NCBI GenBank assembly: GCA_900142905.1
Contig: FSRV01000001.1
Location: forward strand, 3,658,001 to 3,722,000
Length of the DNA stretch: 64,000 bases
From: Burkholderia sp. GAS332
Lineage (GTDB): Bacteria; Pseudomonadota; Gammaproteobacteria; Burkholderiales; Burkholderiaceae
Reading direction: 5' to 3'
Below the pieces are notes generated by a model. It worked only from the letters and a program-made list of their open reading frames with translations. It ran no database searches and was not told the DNA's origin. Below, piece by piece: positions 1 to 8,781 of this stretch. The translations under genes were made by a program, and so were the position numbers. Position 1 is the stretch's first letter, and each line of letters opens with the position of its first letter.

Positions 1-966
1 ATTGCAGGGAATCGCGATGAGATCGGCGCCACCCTCTTCGAGTTTCTTACAGGCGGCATAGAGCGCGAGTGTCGGATCGTCGCCCTTGCCGAGCAGCGCT
101 TCAGTGCGGTCCGGAATCTGCGGATTTTGCTCGACCATCACTTTGATGTGGTCCTGATCGCGCGCGGCCGGTGTGTTGCGCACTAGTTTCGCCATGAAAT
201 CGACCGTCGCCGCCGGGCCGACACCGCCCAGCACGCCGATCTTGAAACGCCGCTCCGGCTGCGAATATTGCGCCGCCGCGACGTAGCGCGCGTAGACCAG
301 ATTGCTATCGACGAACGGCACTTCCAGCGTGCCGAGCGCGCGCGCCACCAGAGAGATTTCGGCAAGCCCGGGCAGGATGATCTCAGCGCCTTGCGCGATG
401 AGGTCCGCACACGCCGCGCGCAGCAACTCGACTGGCTGACCGTAAAGACGGCCGCTTTTGATGCCTTCGTCGCTGCACACGGCACGCGTTACGCGATCGA
501 CTCCCGCTTCGTCACGCGGATGCAGGACGTCGAACTGCGCGCTGTCGAAATAGCGTTCAAAGAGACCGTTACCGCGGATCGCGTCGGACGTCAGCACGCC
601 GACGCGGCGAACCGACGGAAACGCTTGCCGCACATGCGCCAGGAGCGCAGCCATGAGGTTGGCGATCGGTAAAGCCACGTTCGCCGAGAGTTCGTCGATG
701 AAGGTGTGACTGAGGAAGCACGGCAAGACGATCGCGTCGACACCGCGTTTCTCGAAGGCGCGAATCGTATCGAACACGTGGATCTTGAACGGCGCACTCG
801 CGGCGCTTTGCGAAGCCGGTCCAGCCCACGATTGCGGCTCGAGGACGAAATCAAATGGCTTCGCCGCGCCGGGCCGGCGCCAGGCGGTGCTCATCCTGCT
901 CAATACGTCGACGCTGGCGAGCGGCGACGCGCCTGTCACGACACCCAGCGAACGATGACGATACAT
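1..966 (-). CDS. Asp/Glu racemase family protein, two-domain (C-terminus outside window)
   Basis: The minus-strand frame is open from an ATG at 966 to the left edge (322 codons), so the gene is cut by the window. It reads as two tandem Asp/Glu/hydantoin racemase-type domains. The first carries a candidate catalytic Cys83 in the context LPCF; the second begins with GVLGGVGPAATVDFM and reaches its own IPCN (Cys321) exactly at the window edge. Such enzymes interconvert amino-acid enantiomers through two cysteines, or isomerise related acids. It lies 87 bp downstream of the MHS transporter in the same direction and probably belongs to the LysR-controlled operon that starts at 5441. Substrate cannot be told from the sequence. 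Confidence 0.8.
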   Translation of the reverse strand, partial: MYRHRSLGVVTGASPLASVDVLSRMSTAWRRPGAAKPFDFVLEPQSWAGPASQSAASAPFKIHVFDTIRAFEKRGVDAIVLPCFLSHTFIDELSANVALPIANLMAALLAHVRQAFPSVRRVGVLTSDAIRGNGLFERYFDSAQFDVLHPRDEAGVDRVTRAVCSDEGIKSGRLYGQPVELLRAACADLIAQGAEIILPGLAEISLVARALGTLEVPFVDSNLVYARYVAAAQYSQPERRFKIGVLGGVGPAATVDFMAKLVRNTPAARDQDHIKVMVEQNPQIPDRTEALLGKGDDPTLALYAACKKLEEGGADLIAIPCN

Positions 967-1053
967 GATGGCTTCCCCTGTCGTTTTTCATTTCGCCTTG
1001 ATATTAGGATGCTTTTGGGGATTCAGGATGATGTTAACCACGAAATAGCGGGT

Positions 1054-2373
1054 TTATGCCTGGGACACTTCGACAACCTCTCGCGCCGCGCCTCGCTTGC
1101 GGCGCTCCAAGGTGCTGATACAAACCAGCGAGACCCCGGCGAGGCAACTATAGAACGCCGCCAACGGCCACCATGCGCCCGGATATCGATGCGCGAGCAA
1201 CGTCCCGATCAAAGGCGTCAAGCCACCCGCCAATGCAGCACACACCTGGTAAGACAACGAAATAGCCGAATACCGGACTCGCACCTCGAACGCGGTCGAC
1301 ATAAAACCGGCCATCACCGCATAAGAACTCGACATGCACATCACCGCCAGCGCGATGCCGACCACGATCGCCACCGGCCGCCCGGTCGATACCAGCGCGA
1401 ACATCGGATACGGCGAAAGCATCGCCAACGCCGCCGCGCCCTTCAAAAACCTTCCAGTACCGATCCGTTGCGCAAACCACCCGGAACCCAGTTGCGTGAA
1501 CAACTGAATAAACGCCACCACGAACAGACAATCGAGAATCAGCGAACGATCGAGCCCAAGCGTCTGCGTCGTGTAGTTCAGCATGAACGTGTTGACGAAC
1601 CAGGCGCCGGCCACGCCGATCACATTCGCGCCAAGACACAAGAGCACCGTGCGCCACGCATCGCGCACCACCTCGGCGACCGGCAGCGCCGCGACTCGCC
1701 GCTGCGCTTTCAGCGCTTTGAATTCAGGCGATTCGTCGACACCCGCGCGGATCAGCAAACCCACTACCAGCAACACCGCACTGGCAAGAAACGGCAGGCG
1801 CCAGCCCCAGCTGAGAAACGCTTCCTTATCCATCGACGCCACCGCGCGAAACGCGAGCAGCGACAGGATCAACCCCGCCGGGCTGCCGAGCTGCGCAAAC
1901 GAAGCGAAGAAAGTACGCCGCCCCTGCGGCGCATGTTCGCTTGCCATCAGCACCGCGCCGCCCCACTCGCCGCCGATTGCGATGCCCTGCGCGACGCGCA
2001 GCAACACCAGCAACACTGGCGCCCATACGCCGGCATCCGAGTACGTCGGCAGGAAACCGATGCCAACCGTGCCGACGCCCATGATCGCCAGCGTCGCGAC
2101 GAGCGCCTTCTTACGGCCGATGCGGTCGCCGAGGTGGCCGAACACGAGGCCGCCGAACGGCCGCGCGAAAAAGCCCACCGCGAAGGTGCCGAACGAAGCC
2201 AGCGTGGCGAAGAACGGGTCACTCCCCGGGAAGAACAGCTTGCCGAAAATCAAAGCGGATGCGGTGGCGTAGATGTAAAAGTCGTACCACTCGATCGTGG
2301 TGCCCACAAATGCCGCCGCAGCGGCACGGGTGGGTTGCCGCCCTGCGGCGTGGTCGTCTGGCTCGCGATTCAT
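1054..2373 (-). CDS. MFS transporter, metabolite:H+ symporter (MHS) type
   Basis: This is a 439-residue inner-membrane transporter with about 12 hydrophobic segments. The N-terminal FVGTTIEWYDFYIYATASAL is the signature of the MHS branch (ShiA/KgtP/ProP-like proton symporters of small organic acids or osmolytes). The loop GHLGDRIGRKKALV is the classic MFS loop 2-3 motif. I chose ATG 2373 over the upstream TTG at 2388 because a GGAG lies about 9 nt before it. The gene follows the CoA-transferase with about 75 bp between them, so it probably imports the acid that the CoA-transferase and acyl-CoA dehydrogenase process. The substrate is unknown. Confidence 0.88.
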   Translation of the reverse strand: MNREPDDHAAGRQPTRAAAAAFVGTTIEWYDFYIYATASALIFGKLFFPGSDPFFATLASFGTFAVGFFARPFGGLVFGHLGDRIGRKKALVATLAIMGVGTVGIGFLPTYSDAGVWAPVLLVLLRVAQGIAIGGEWGGAVLMASEHAPQGRRTFFASFAQLGSPAGLILSLLAFRAVASMDKEAFLSWGWRLPFLASAVLLVVGLLIRAGVDESPEFKALKAQRRVAALPVAEVVRDAWRTVLLCLGANVIGVAGAWFVNTFMLNYTTQTLGLDRSLILDCLFVVAFIQLFTQLGSGWFAQRIGTGRFLKGAAALAMLSPYPMFALVSTGRPVAIVVGIALAVMCMSSSYAVMAGFMSTAFEVRVRYSAISLSYQVCAALAGGLTPLIGTLLAHRYPGAWWPLAAFYSCLAGVSLVCISTLERRKRGAAREVVEVSQA

Positions 2374-2448
2374 GTCTTTCGTCTCCAAGGTCTTTCTTCT
2401 GGATGGCGCGGCTTCTTCGTGCCGTCACCGGAAAACTGCCGCCTACGG

Positions 2449-3678
2449 TCAGGCTTTGAGTACGCCCGCTTCGAGCAGACGCTGCTGGGTTGCCGTGTCG
2501 ATACCCAGTGCGTCGAGTACCTTGCGTGTGTCGCCGCCAAGCGTCGGCGGTGCACTGCGATAGGTGGCCGGCGTGCGCGACAGCTTGATCGGCGACGCCG
2601 TGCCGCGATACTCGCCCATCTCGATCACCATGCCACGATGCAGCGTATGCGGATGGCGCGCGACGACGTCAACGGTTTGCACCGGCCCGCACGGCACGCC
2701 TGCGTTGATCAATGCCTGCGCGAGCGGCTCGCAATCGTGCGATGCGAGCAAGCGCTCGAGCGCATCCTTCAGCGGCTCGCGATGGGCGCAGCGGCTGCGG
2801 TTATCCACGTAGCGCGGATCGTCCGCGAGTTCCGGCGCGCCAAGATGCGCGCACAGCCGCGCGAACTGCCGGTCGTTGCCGACGGCGAGAAAAATCGGCG
2901 CGGTCGCGGTGCGATAGCTGTCGTAAGGCGTGATGTTCGGATGCGCGTTGCCGCTGCGCTGGGGCGTCTGGCCCGAGCCGAAATAGTTCGGCAGATGCGG
3001 ATGCAGGAGCGACACGCCGCAGTCGTACAGCGCGATATCGATCGATTGGCCACGCCCGCTTTTCGTGCGCTCCGCCAGCGCCAGTAGAATACCGGCCAGC
3101 GCATTCAAACCGGTGACCATGTCGACGACCGGCAAGCCGACACGCGTCGCCGGCCCGTCGCGTTCACCGTTCACGCTCATCAAACCGGTCATCGCCTGAA
3201 TCGCGGCGTCGTAGCCCGGCAAGCCGCCGAGCGGGCCGTCGGGACCGAAGCCCGATACCGCGCAATGAATCAGCTTCGGGAAACGCGCGCGCAAATCGCG
3301 CTCGTAGTCCATGCCCCAGCGCGCGAGCGTGCCGGGCTTGAAGTTCTCGACCAGCACGTCGGCGTCTTCGAGCAGCTTCCACAGGATGTCCCGGCCTTCG
3401 TCGCACGACAGATCGACCGCGATGCCCTGCTTGTTGCGGTTGACGCCGGCGAAGTACCACGCGGTGTCACCGTAGAACGGCGGACCCCAGCCGCGTGTTT
3501 CATCGCCGCCGGGGGGCTCCAGTTTGATGACCTGGGCGCCGTGATCGGCCAGTGCCTGAGTGCAGTAAGGGCCGCCGAGTACGCGACTGAGGTCGATGAC
3601 TTTGATGCCTTGTAACGCGCCTTGTGTTGCTTGCGTTGCTTGTGTTGCTTGCGTGCCGTTGTTCGCGTGTTCGGTCAT
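2449..3678 (-). CDS. CaiB/BaiF family CoA-transferase
   Basis: A 409-residue type III (family III) CoA-transferase, the usual length. These enzymes move CoA between carboxylic acids through a covalent aspartyl intermediate; the candidate is Asp186 in the GLPVVDMVTG segment. The N-terminal LSRVLGGPYCTQALADHGAQVIK is the family signature. Residues 9-20 are a short ATQ repeat encoded by a 9-bp tandem repeat, ahead of the conserved fold and probably disordered. The ATG at 3678 shares its A with the stop codon of the acyl-CoA dehydrogenase (TGATG), showing translational coupling. The pair suggests acid activation by CoA transfer followed by acyl-CoA oxidation. Confidence 0.9.
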   Translation of the reverse strand: MTEHANNGTQATQATQATQGALQGIKVIDLSRVLGGPYCTQALADHGAQVIKLEPPGGDETRGWGPPFYGDTAWYFAGVNRNKQGIAVDLSCDEGRDILWKLLEDADVLVENFKPGTLARWGMDYERDLRARFPKLIHCAVSGFGPDGPLGGLPGYDAAIQAMTGLMSVNGERDGPATRVGLPVVDMVTGLNALAGILLALAERTKSGRGQSIDIALYDCGVSLLHPHLPNYFGSGQTPQRSGNAHPNITPYDSYRTATAPIFLAVGNDRQFARLCAHLGAPELADDPRYVDNRSRCAHREPLKDALERLLASHDCEPLAQALINAGVPCGPVQTVDVVARHPHTLHRGMVIEMGEYRGTASPIKLSRTPATYRSAPPTLGGDTRKVLDALGIDTATQQRLLEAGVLKA

Positions 3679-5441
3679 CACACGCTCCCTGCCGGCAGCA
3701 CTTGCAGCGCCTGGTCGAGTGTCACGCTGCGGGCATTGACCAGTGCATCGATGACGCTGTTCTCATCCGAAGACGTCTGCACGTCGAGCGGATCGAACGG
3801 CAACAGCTTGTGACGCAACACCAGGTGACTCAGCGCGAGACGCCGGAAATCCGGTGCGAGGCGCGCGCCTTCACAGGCCATGAGTACAGCAGTGCTCGCG
3901 TGATACAAGGCGGTGCCCGCCTGCCGGACCGATTCATCGCGACCACACTCGGCGACGCTCGCCAAGGCATCGCAAGCGCGCGTCAACGTAGAACGAAGCA
4001 CCGTCAGACTCTCAGCCGGCAAGCCTGCCGCCCCGAGCAGATCCTGCAGATACGTGCGCAGCGGTTCGAGCGCGCCGTCCCGTTTCGCCGCACGCGCGAC
4101 GTCGAGCGCGACGATGTTGCTGGTGCCTTCCCAGATCGAACCGAGATGCGCGTCGCGCACGAGACGCGCGTCGCTCCACTCTTCGATGTAGCCCGTGCCG
4201 CCGCGCACTTCCATCGCGTCGCCGGTCACGCGGCGGGCATCGCGGCAAGCGCGGAACTTGATCAACGGCGTAAGGATGCGCACGCATTTCGCCGCCTGCC
4301 GATCGCCGGCGTCGGCCTTTTCCAGCAGCAAGGCGATCTGCATGAACATCGAACGAGCCTGCTCCGCGGGCAGCATCATCTTGAGCAATTGCCGCTGCAT
4401 CAGCGGCATATCGATCAGCTTGCGGCCGAACGCTTCGCGATGGCGCGCGATGTGCAGCGCCTCGGTCAACGCGCGGCGCATCAAACCCGCCGCACGCACG
4501 CCGTTCGACAGCCGCGACATGTTGATCATGTCGGCCATCTGATGGAAGCCGCGCCCCACTTCGCCGATCAGATACGCCACGGCCCCTTCCAGCACGATCT
4601 CGCCGCTCGCCATCGAACGGCTGCCGAGCTTGTCCTTCAGTCGCACGATCCGATAGCTGTTGCGCGAGCCATCCGGCAGTGTTTTCGGCAGCAGGAAAAG
4701 CCCAAGACCGTTAATACCGGCCGGCGCCTTGTCCACATGCGCGAGCACCATCGCGAGATCGGCGTCGGCGTTCGAGCAGAACCATTTGTCACCGTACAGA
4801 CGCCACGTTTCTTCACCGATCACGCCGGTTTCGAGCGCCGCACGCGTCGCGATACGCGCGACATCCGAACCTGCCGCCTGTTCGGTCATGAACATCGCGC
4901 CCTGAAACAGCGTGTCGAAATCGCGCGACGCCAGCATCGGCATAAATCGCGCGACCAGTTCGGGCGCGCCGAATTTGCGCAGCGTACGCGTGAGCGAATC
5001 GGTCATGCTGACGGGGCAGCACAGGCCGAATTCCGCCTGCACGAACAGGAAGGTCAGCGCGTATTTGACCAGCGGCGGCGGCGCTTTCTTACCTTCGCGA
5101 GTGTCGTGGCTCATCGACGCCAGCCCCAATTCCGCGTAGGCCACGCGTTCAAGCGCGACGTAATCGGGATGCTTGTCGATGCTTTGCAGCGCTTCGCCGC
5201 GCCGCGTGCGATGCCGCAATTGCGGCGGATTTCTGTCGGCGGACAGCGCCCAGACGTCGAGTTCTTCGGACGCTCGCTGGCCTAGGGAAACCAGCTGGCT
5301 TTCGAGTTCCTGATACAGCGTGTCGCCGAGATGCAATTTGAGCAAACGGGCGAAGTCGGGATCGCTGCTGAAGAAGTTGATGCCCCGGCTGTCGGGAATA
5401 TTGGACGAGCCGTGTGCCGGCTGCGCGGTGATTTCGCTCAT
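3678..5441 (-). CDS. Acyl-CoA dehydrogenase, AidB-like subgroup
   Basis: A 587-residue flavoprotein dehydrogenase, longer than the ~380-residue fatty-acid enzymes and matching the AidB-like/long form. Visible motifs are MTEQAAGSDVA in the middle domain, YGDKWFCSNADAD, and the C-terminal GGTGYIEEW...GSIWEGTSNIVALDVARA block. AidB-like members have the acyl-CoA dehydrogenase fold but need not act on fatty acyl-CoAs. A good AAGGAGACACGC precedes the ATG. It is the first gene of the operon running toward the left edge and is divergent from the LysR gene with 109 bp between the chosen starts, the standard layout for LysR control. Confidence 0.88.
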   Translation of the reverse strand: MSEITAQPAHGSSNIPDSRGINFFSSDPDFARLLKLHLGDTLYQELESQLVSLGQRASEELDVWALSADRNPPQLRHRTRRGEALQSIDKHPDYVALERVAYAELGLASMSHDTREGKKAPPPLVKYALTFLFVQAEFGLCCPVSMTDSLTRTLRKFGAPELVARFMPMLASRDFDTLFQGAMFMTEQAAGSDVARIATRAALETGVIGEETWRLYGDKWFCSNADADLAMVLAHVDKAPAGINGLGLFLLPKTLPDGSRNSYRIVRLKDKLGSRSMASGEIVLEGAVAYLIGEVGRGFHQMADMINMSRLSNGVRAAGLMRRALTEALHIARHREAFGRKLIDMPLMQRQLLKMMLPAEQARSMFMQIALLLEKADAGDRQAAKCVRILTPLIKFRACRDARRVTGDAMEVRGGTGYIEEWSDARLVRDAHLGSIWEGTSNIVALDVARAAKRDGALEPLRTYLQDLLGAAGLPAESLTVLRSTLTRACDALASVAECGRDESVRQAGTALYHASTAVLMACEGARLAPDFRRLALSHLVLRHKLLPFDPLDVQTSSDENSVIDALVNARSVTLDQALQVLPAGSV

Positions 5442-5550
5442 GCGTGTCTCCTTTGTGGAAGGAGCATAGAAGCGGCTTTGATAATCGTCTAATACAACTT
5501 ATATCCGGTACGATAGACGTAGCTTATCGATGGAAGAACCGGAGACTGCT

Positions 5551-6429
5551 GTGGACCTGAAGCAATTACGCTATTTCGTGGCGGTCGCCGAGGAATTGCA
5601 TTTCGGCCGCGCGGCCAAACGTCTGTTCATTTCGCAGCCGGCGCTCAGTTTCGACATCCGCAAGTTCGAGGACCAGTTGGGGGTGCAACTGCTCGCGCGC
5701 ACCAACAAGACGGTCGCGCTGACGAACGCGGGGCAGGTGCTGCTGGGCGAGGCGCGCCGATTGTTGCTGCAGGCTGGCGAGGCCGAGCGCATCACGGTTC
5801 GATCGGCGCACGGGCTGGCTGGCCGCTTGCGGATCGGTTTTGTGAATTCGATGTTGTATCGCGGGATGCCGCAGGCGGTGAGGCGTTTCGAGACTGACTA
5901 CCCGGGTGTCGAAATCGTTCTGAAGGAGATGAACACTAGCGAGCAGGTGCATGCGATCCAGCGGATGCAGATTGACATGGGCTGTGCGCATTGGGGTAAT
6001 TTTCCGTCGGATGTGATTTCGACGCCGATTTTTTCAGAGCCGTTTTTGTGTTGTTTGCCGGTTGATCATCCGCTGGCGCGGAAGCGCAGGGTTGATTTGC
6101 GGGCGTTGGCGCAAGAGCCGTTTATTCTGTTTCCGCGCACGGTGTCGCCGCATTATCACGATCTGATTATTGCGCAGTGTGTGGGGGCTGGGTTTAGTCC
6201 TTTGATTCGCCACGAGGCGCGGTTGTGGCAGACCGTTGTGACGATGGTCGGGTTTGGGATGGGGGTGGCGTTGGTGCCGTTTACCTTGCGGCAGGTGCAG
6301 GATCCGCGGGTTTGCTTTTTGCCCTTGCAGGGCGAGACGCTTTTGTCGCAGGTTTTGCTTTTGCGGAGGGCGGGCGATTCGGAGCCTGTCGCGGATCGGT
6401 TTGTTGAGTATCTTGAGAAGGGGAAATGA
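5551..6429 (+). CDS. LysR family transcriptional regulator
   Basis: An LTTR with an N-terminal winged helix-turn-helix (LKQLRYFVAVAEELHFGRAAKRLFISQPALS) and a C-terminal effector-binding domain. I prefer the GTG at 5551, giving the common MDLKQLRYF start and 292 residues with a GGAG about 8 nt upstream; an ATG at 5530 in the same frame would add seven residues. It diverges from the acyl-CoA dehydrogenase operon, whose promoter region (5442-5550) is AT-rich for this genome and is the likely binding site. The 3' third of the gene uses noticeably more G/T at third positions (TTT, GTG, TTG), unlike neighbouring genes. Confidence 0.9.
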   Translation: MDLKQLRYFVAVAEELHFGRAAKRLFISQPALSFDIRKFEDQLGVQLLARTNKTVALTNAGQVLLGEARRLLLQAGEAERITVRSAHGLAGRLRIGFVNSMLYRGMPQAVRRFETDYPGVEIVLKEMNTSEQVHAIQRMQIDMGCAHWGNFPSDVISTPIFSEPFLCCLPVDHPLARKRRVDLRALAQEPFILFPRTVSPHYHDLIIAQCVGAGFSPLIRHEARLWQTVVTMVGFGMGVALVPFTLRQVQDPRVCFLPLQGETLLSQVLLLRRAGDSEPVADRFVEYLEKGK

Positions 6430-6531
6430 GGGTTTTTTTGCCTGCGCGGCGCTTTTGTCTGTGTGCCTGCGGCGTTGGCCTTTCCTTGTTTTCTTATTGG
6501 TCTATTAGCGTTGCCCCTGTGCGGGGCGGCA

Positions 6532-6565
6532 CCTACTTCTCTTTGCCGCCGCAAAGAGAAGTAGG
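6532..6565. other. Nested 15-bp hairpin in left arm of element copy 1
   Basis: CCTACTTCTCTTTGC pairs perfectly with GCAAAGAGAAGTAGG across a 4-nt loop. Relative to the other three arms (7176-7210, 16435-16469, 17085-17119) both strands of the stem carry a matching change (T-A to C-G), so pairing is preserved. Confidence 0.7.
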
Positions 6566-6835
6566 CAAGAGAAAGCGGCTCGAAGCCCCTGCTAAGCGGG
6601 TCCCCCGCGCAGCCACGGTAGTGGTGCATCTGGAATCCGTGTCCTCGCACATTCGGCGTTAGTGACAAGGCAGTCATACTTCCGGCGGCGCTGCGCGCGC
6701 CGACGCGTATTTCATAAAACCGCCCGCCGTCATTGACGCCCGCGTTTTACCCAGTACCGTGGCTCCTCATCCCATCGTCACTGCCGCCGCCACTGCCACT
6801 GCGATAGCGATGGCGGCATCTCAGCTTCGGCTTGG

Positions 6836-6888
6836 GCGGTGCGGCGGTGCGGCGGTGCGGTGGTGCGGTGGTGCGGTGGTGCGGTGGT
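6836..6888. repeat. GCGGTGGT-type short tandem repeat inside element copy 1
   Basis: Octamer units GCGGTGGT, four perfect, preceded by GCGGCGGT-like variants, lie in the centre of the palindromic element. The other copy has a different tandem array at the same place. Confidence 0.7.
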
Positions 6889-7315
6889 GACTATGAGGCG
6901 AATGAGATTGTGACGCCTCGACATTTCATTTGAAGTGCGAAGCGCCTCTGGGTGTTGAGGCGCTTCGCCGAGGCGAAGCCGATGGCCCCCACCACCCCCA
7001 AACGAAGCCCCTGGTTTCCCATGCAGACCCGTCCGCGACGCACGCAGTGCGGAGTGGGAGCTGATGAGCCCTTTGTCACTAACGCGGAGTGTGCGAGGGC
7101 ACGGATTCCAGATGCACCACTACCGTTACTGTGCGGGAGACCCGCTTAGCAGGGGCTTCGAGCCGCTTTCTTTTGCCTACTTTTCTTTGCAGCAGGCAAA
7201 GAAAAGTAGGTGCCGCCCCGCACAGGGGCAACGCTAATAAACCACTAACAATTCAAGGAAAGGCCAACACCATAAAAACACAGACAAAGCGCCGCACGGG
7301 CAAAAACCAAAACCG

Positions 7316-7621
7316 TCACCCTTCCCCCCGATACCCCACAAGCACCTTGTGCGCAACCATATCCATAGCAGGCTTAATCAACCCATTCTTGTCAGTCCAA
7401 ACCTTAGGCGTCAACGCCCCACTCAACGCAACACTATCCGCGTCAGCCAGCGCCAGCAACGCAGTCTGCACCTCATCATCAAACGCAATCACGTTGACGA
7501 AAATCGTATCGCCATCATTGGTGGTCGCCCGGACCTTGCAGGTCACAAAGCGCTTGCCATTCTGCCCCGTGCGAATCTGCGCCTCGCCGTACAATCGCCC
7601 GCCCACCAGTCCATCGATCAT
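7316..7621 (-). CDS. Short single-stranded DNA-binding (SSB/OB-fold) protein
   Basis: A 101-residue protein starting MIDGLVGGRLYGEAQ with the SSB-like pattern: strand, GKRFVTCKVRA, FVNVIAFDDEVQTALLAL, GDSVALSGALTPKVW-like segments that match the OB-fold of bacterial SSB. It ends at the fold, lacking the Gly/Pro-rich linker and acidic DDDIPF tip that recruit partner proteins in chromosomal SSB. The start at 7621 has AGGAG 7-8 nt upstream; the open frame extends further upstream but that part overlaps the LysR gene and does not look coding. It probably binds single-stranded DNA, perhaps as an accessory or horizontally moved SSB. Confidence 0.75.
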   Translation of the reverse strand: MIDGLVGGRLYGEAQIRTGQNGKRFVTCKVRATTNDGDTIFVNVIAFDDEVQTALLALADADSVALSGALTPKVWTDKNGLIKPAMDMVAHKVLVGYRGEG

Positions 7622-7748
7622 CGTCCTGCTCCTGTTATTCCGTACCGTGCAAAAAGCAATATCGCTCAGCACGACACGTATGATCCCACGATACGCAGCG
7701 CCGCTTACGCAAAAGCACGAACCGCTCGCGCATTCACCGCGAATCCCT

Positions 7749-8642
7749 CTACGCGCCCGCCGCCTCAAAAATATCGCGCAACCACTGCGCAAACACCCGC
7801 ACCCGCGATGACAACTGGCGATTCTGCGGATACAGCACCGAAACCGGCATCGGCGGCGGCGGGAAATCCGCGAGAATGATCTTTAGCCGCCCCGACGCCA
7901 GCTCGCCCGCCACCCGGTATTGCGGCACTTGCACGATGCCGAGCCCGGCCACCGCCGAGCCCGTGTAGAGATCGGCGCCGGTCACCGATACCGCCGACGG
8001 CAGGTACGTAGCCGTATCGCGGCCGTCGATTCTGAATTCGAGCGGCACCGGCTTGCCGGTCGCGCTGGACAGGTAATTGACCGCCCGATGCGTGGACAAG
8101 GCCGCCGGATCGGCCGGCTCGCCATACGCCTCCAGATACGCCGGACTCGCCACCGTCACTTGCGGCAACTGCGCGACACGCCGCCCCACCATCGACGAAT
8201 CCTGCAGATTCCCCGCCCGCAACACGCAATCGATCCCCTCCCGCACCAGATCGACCAACCGGTCATCCTCGCCGATCGTCAACTCGATGTCGGGAAACCG
8301 CGCGAGAAACGCCGGCAGCGCCGGCACGACGAAGTGCCTCGCCAGGGTGCCCTGCAAATTCACCCGCAGCAGCCCCTTCGGCGCAATGTTCGTAAACGAG
8401 CCTTCCGCCTCCTCCATATCCGCGATCAGCCGCACGCAGCGGCGGTAGTACGCCTCACCGTCGTGCGTAAGACGTACCGAGCGCGTGGTGCGCTCCAGAA
8501 GCCGCGCGCCGAGCCGCTGCTCCATGCGCTTCATCAGGTTGGTGACGGTGGCGCGCGGAATCTGCAGGTCGTCCGAGGCGCGCGTGAAGCTTTGCCGCTC
8601 GGCGATCCGAATGAATACCCGCATTTCCTCGAAACGATCCAT
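7749..8642 (-). CDS. LysR family transcriptional regulator
   Basis: A 297-residue LTTR: winged HTH at residues 1-60 (MDRFEEMRVFIRIAERQSFTRASDDLQIPRATVTNLMKRMEQ) and a substrate-binding domain after residue 90. The HTH type and length match the CrgA/DmlR-like LTTR subgroup common in Burkholderia. It diverges from the SDR gene starting at 8782, with 139 bp between, and most likely controls that gene and perhaps the following SDR. Confidence 0.92.
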   Translation of the reverse strand: MDRFEEMRVFIRIAERQSFTRASDDLQIPRATVTNLMKRMEQRLGARLLERTTRSVRLTHDGEAYYRRCVRLIADMEEAEGSFTNIAPKGLLRVNLQGTLARHFVVPALPAFLARFPDIELTIGEDDRLVDLVREGIDCVLRAGNLQDSSMVGRRVAQLPQVTVASPAYLEAYGEPADPAALSTHRAVNYLSSATGKPVPLEFRIDGRDTATYLPSAVSVTGADLYTGSAVAGLGIVQVPQYRVAGELASGRLKIILADFPPPPMPVSVLYPQNRQLSSRVRVFAQWLRDIFEAAGA

Positions 8643-8781
8643 GGTTGGCGCCTCTGCAACGGGCCCGCAGGCCTATTGTTAAAGTAAATGGAATGATGAT
8701 GGCAAGTCTAACCCGATTATCTCAGCAACGAAAGCGACCATGATTCGTTTCACCAACCCACCACACAGAAGGAAACGAATC

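Larger units (their letters stand above)
6431..7308. repeat. Large palindromic intergenic element, copy 1
   Basis: A non-coding ~880-bp element with terminal inverted repeats of about 55 bp: the left end runs 6431-6488 and the right end 7254-7308, both containing TTGGCCTTTCCTTG or its complement. Inner arms (about 6505-6675 and 7063-7245) are also inverted copies of each other. It begins 2 bp after the LysR stop and ends 7 bp before the stop of the convergent SSB-like gene. It has no convincing ORF. A second copy at 16337-17240 is in the same orientation. It resembles a MITE-like or large palindromic repeat rather than an insertion sequence, since no transposase is present. Confidence 0.75.

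Noticed and set aside
569-854. Short minus-strand frames inside the racemase gene
   Set aside because: They lie in frames that do not show the racemase motifs; the real frame is open from 966 to the window edge and is the one annotated.
6430-7315. Short ORFs of 60-80 codons in palindromic element copy 1
   Set aside because: Frames are of low-complexity Arg/Pro/Gly content, lack ribosome-binding sites and are explained by the inverted repeats.
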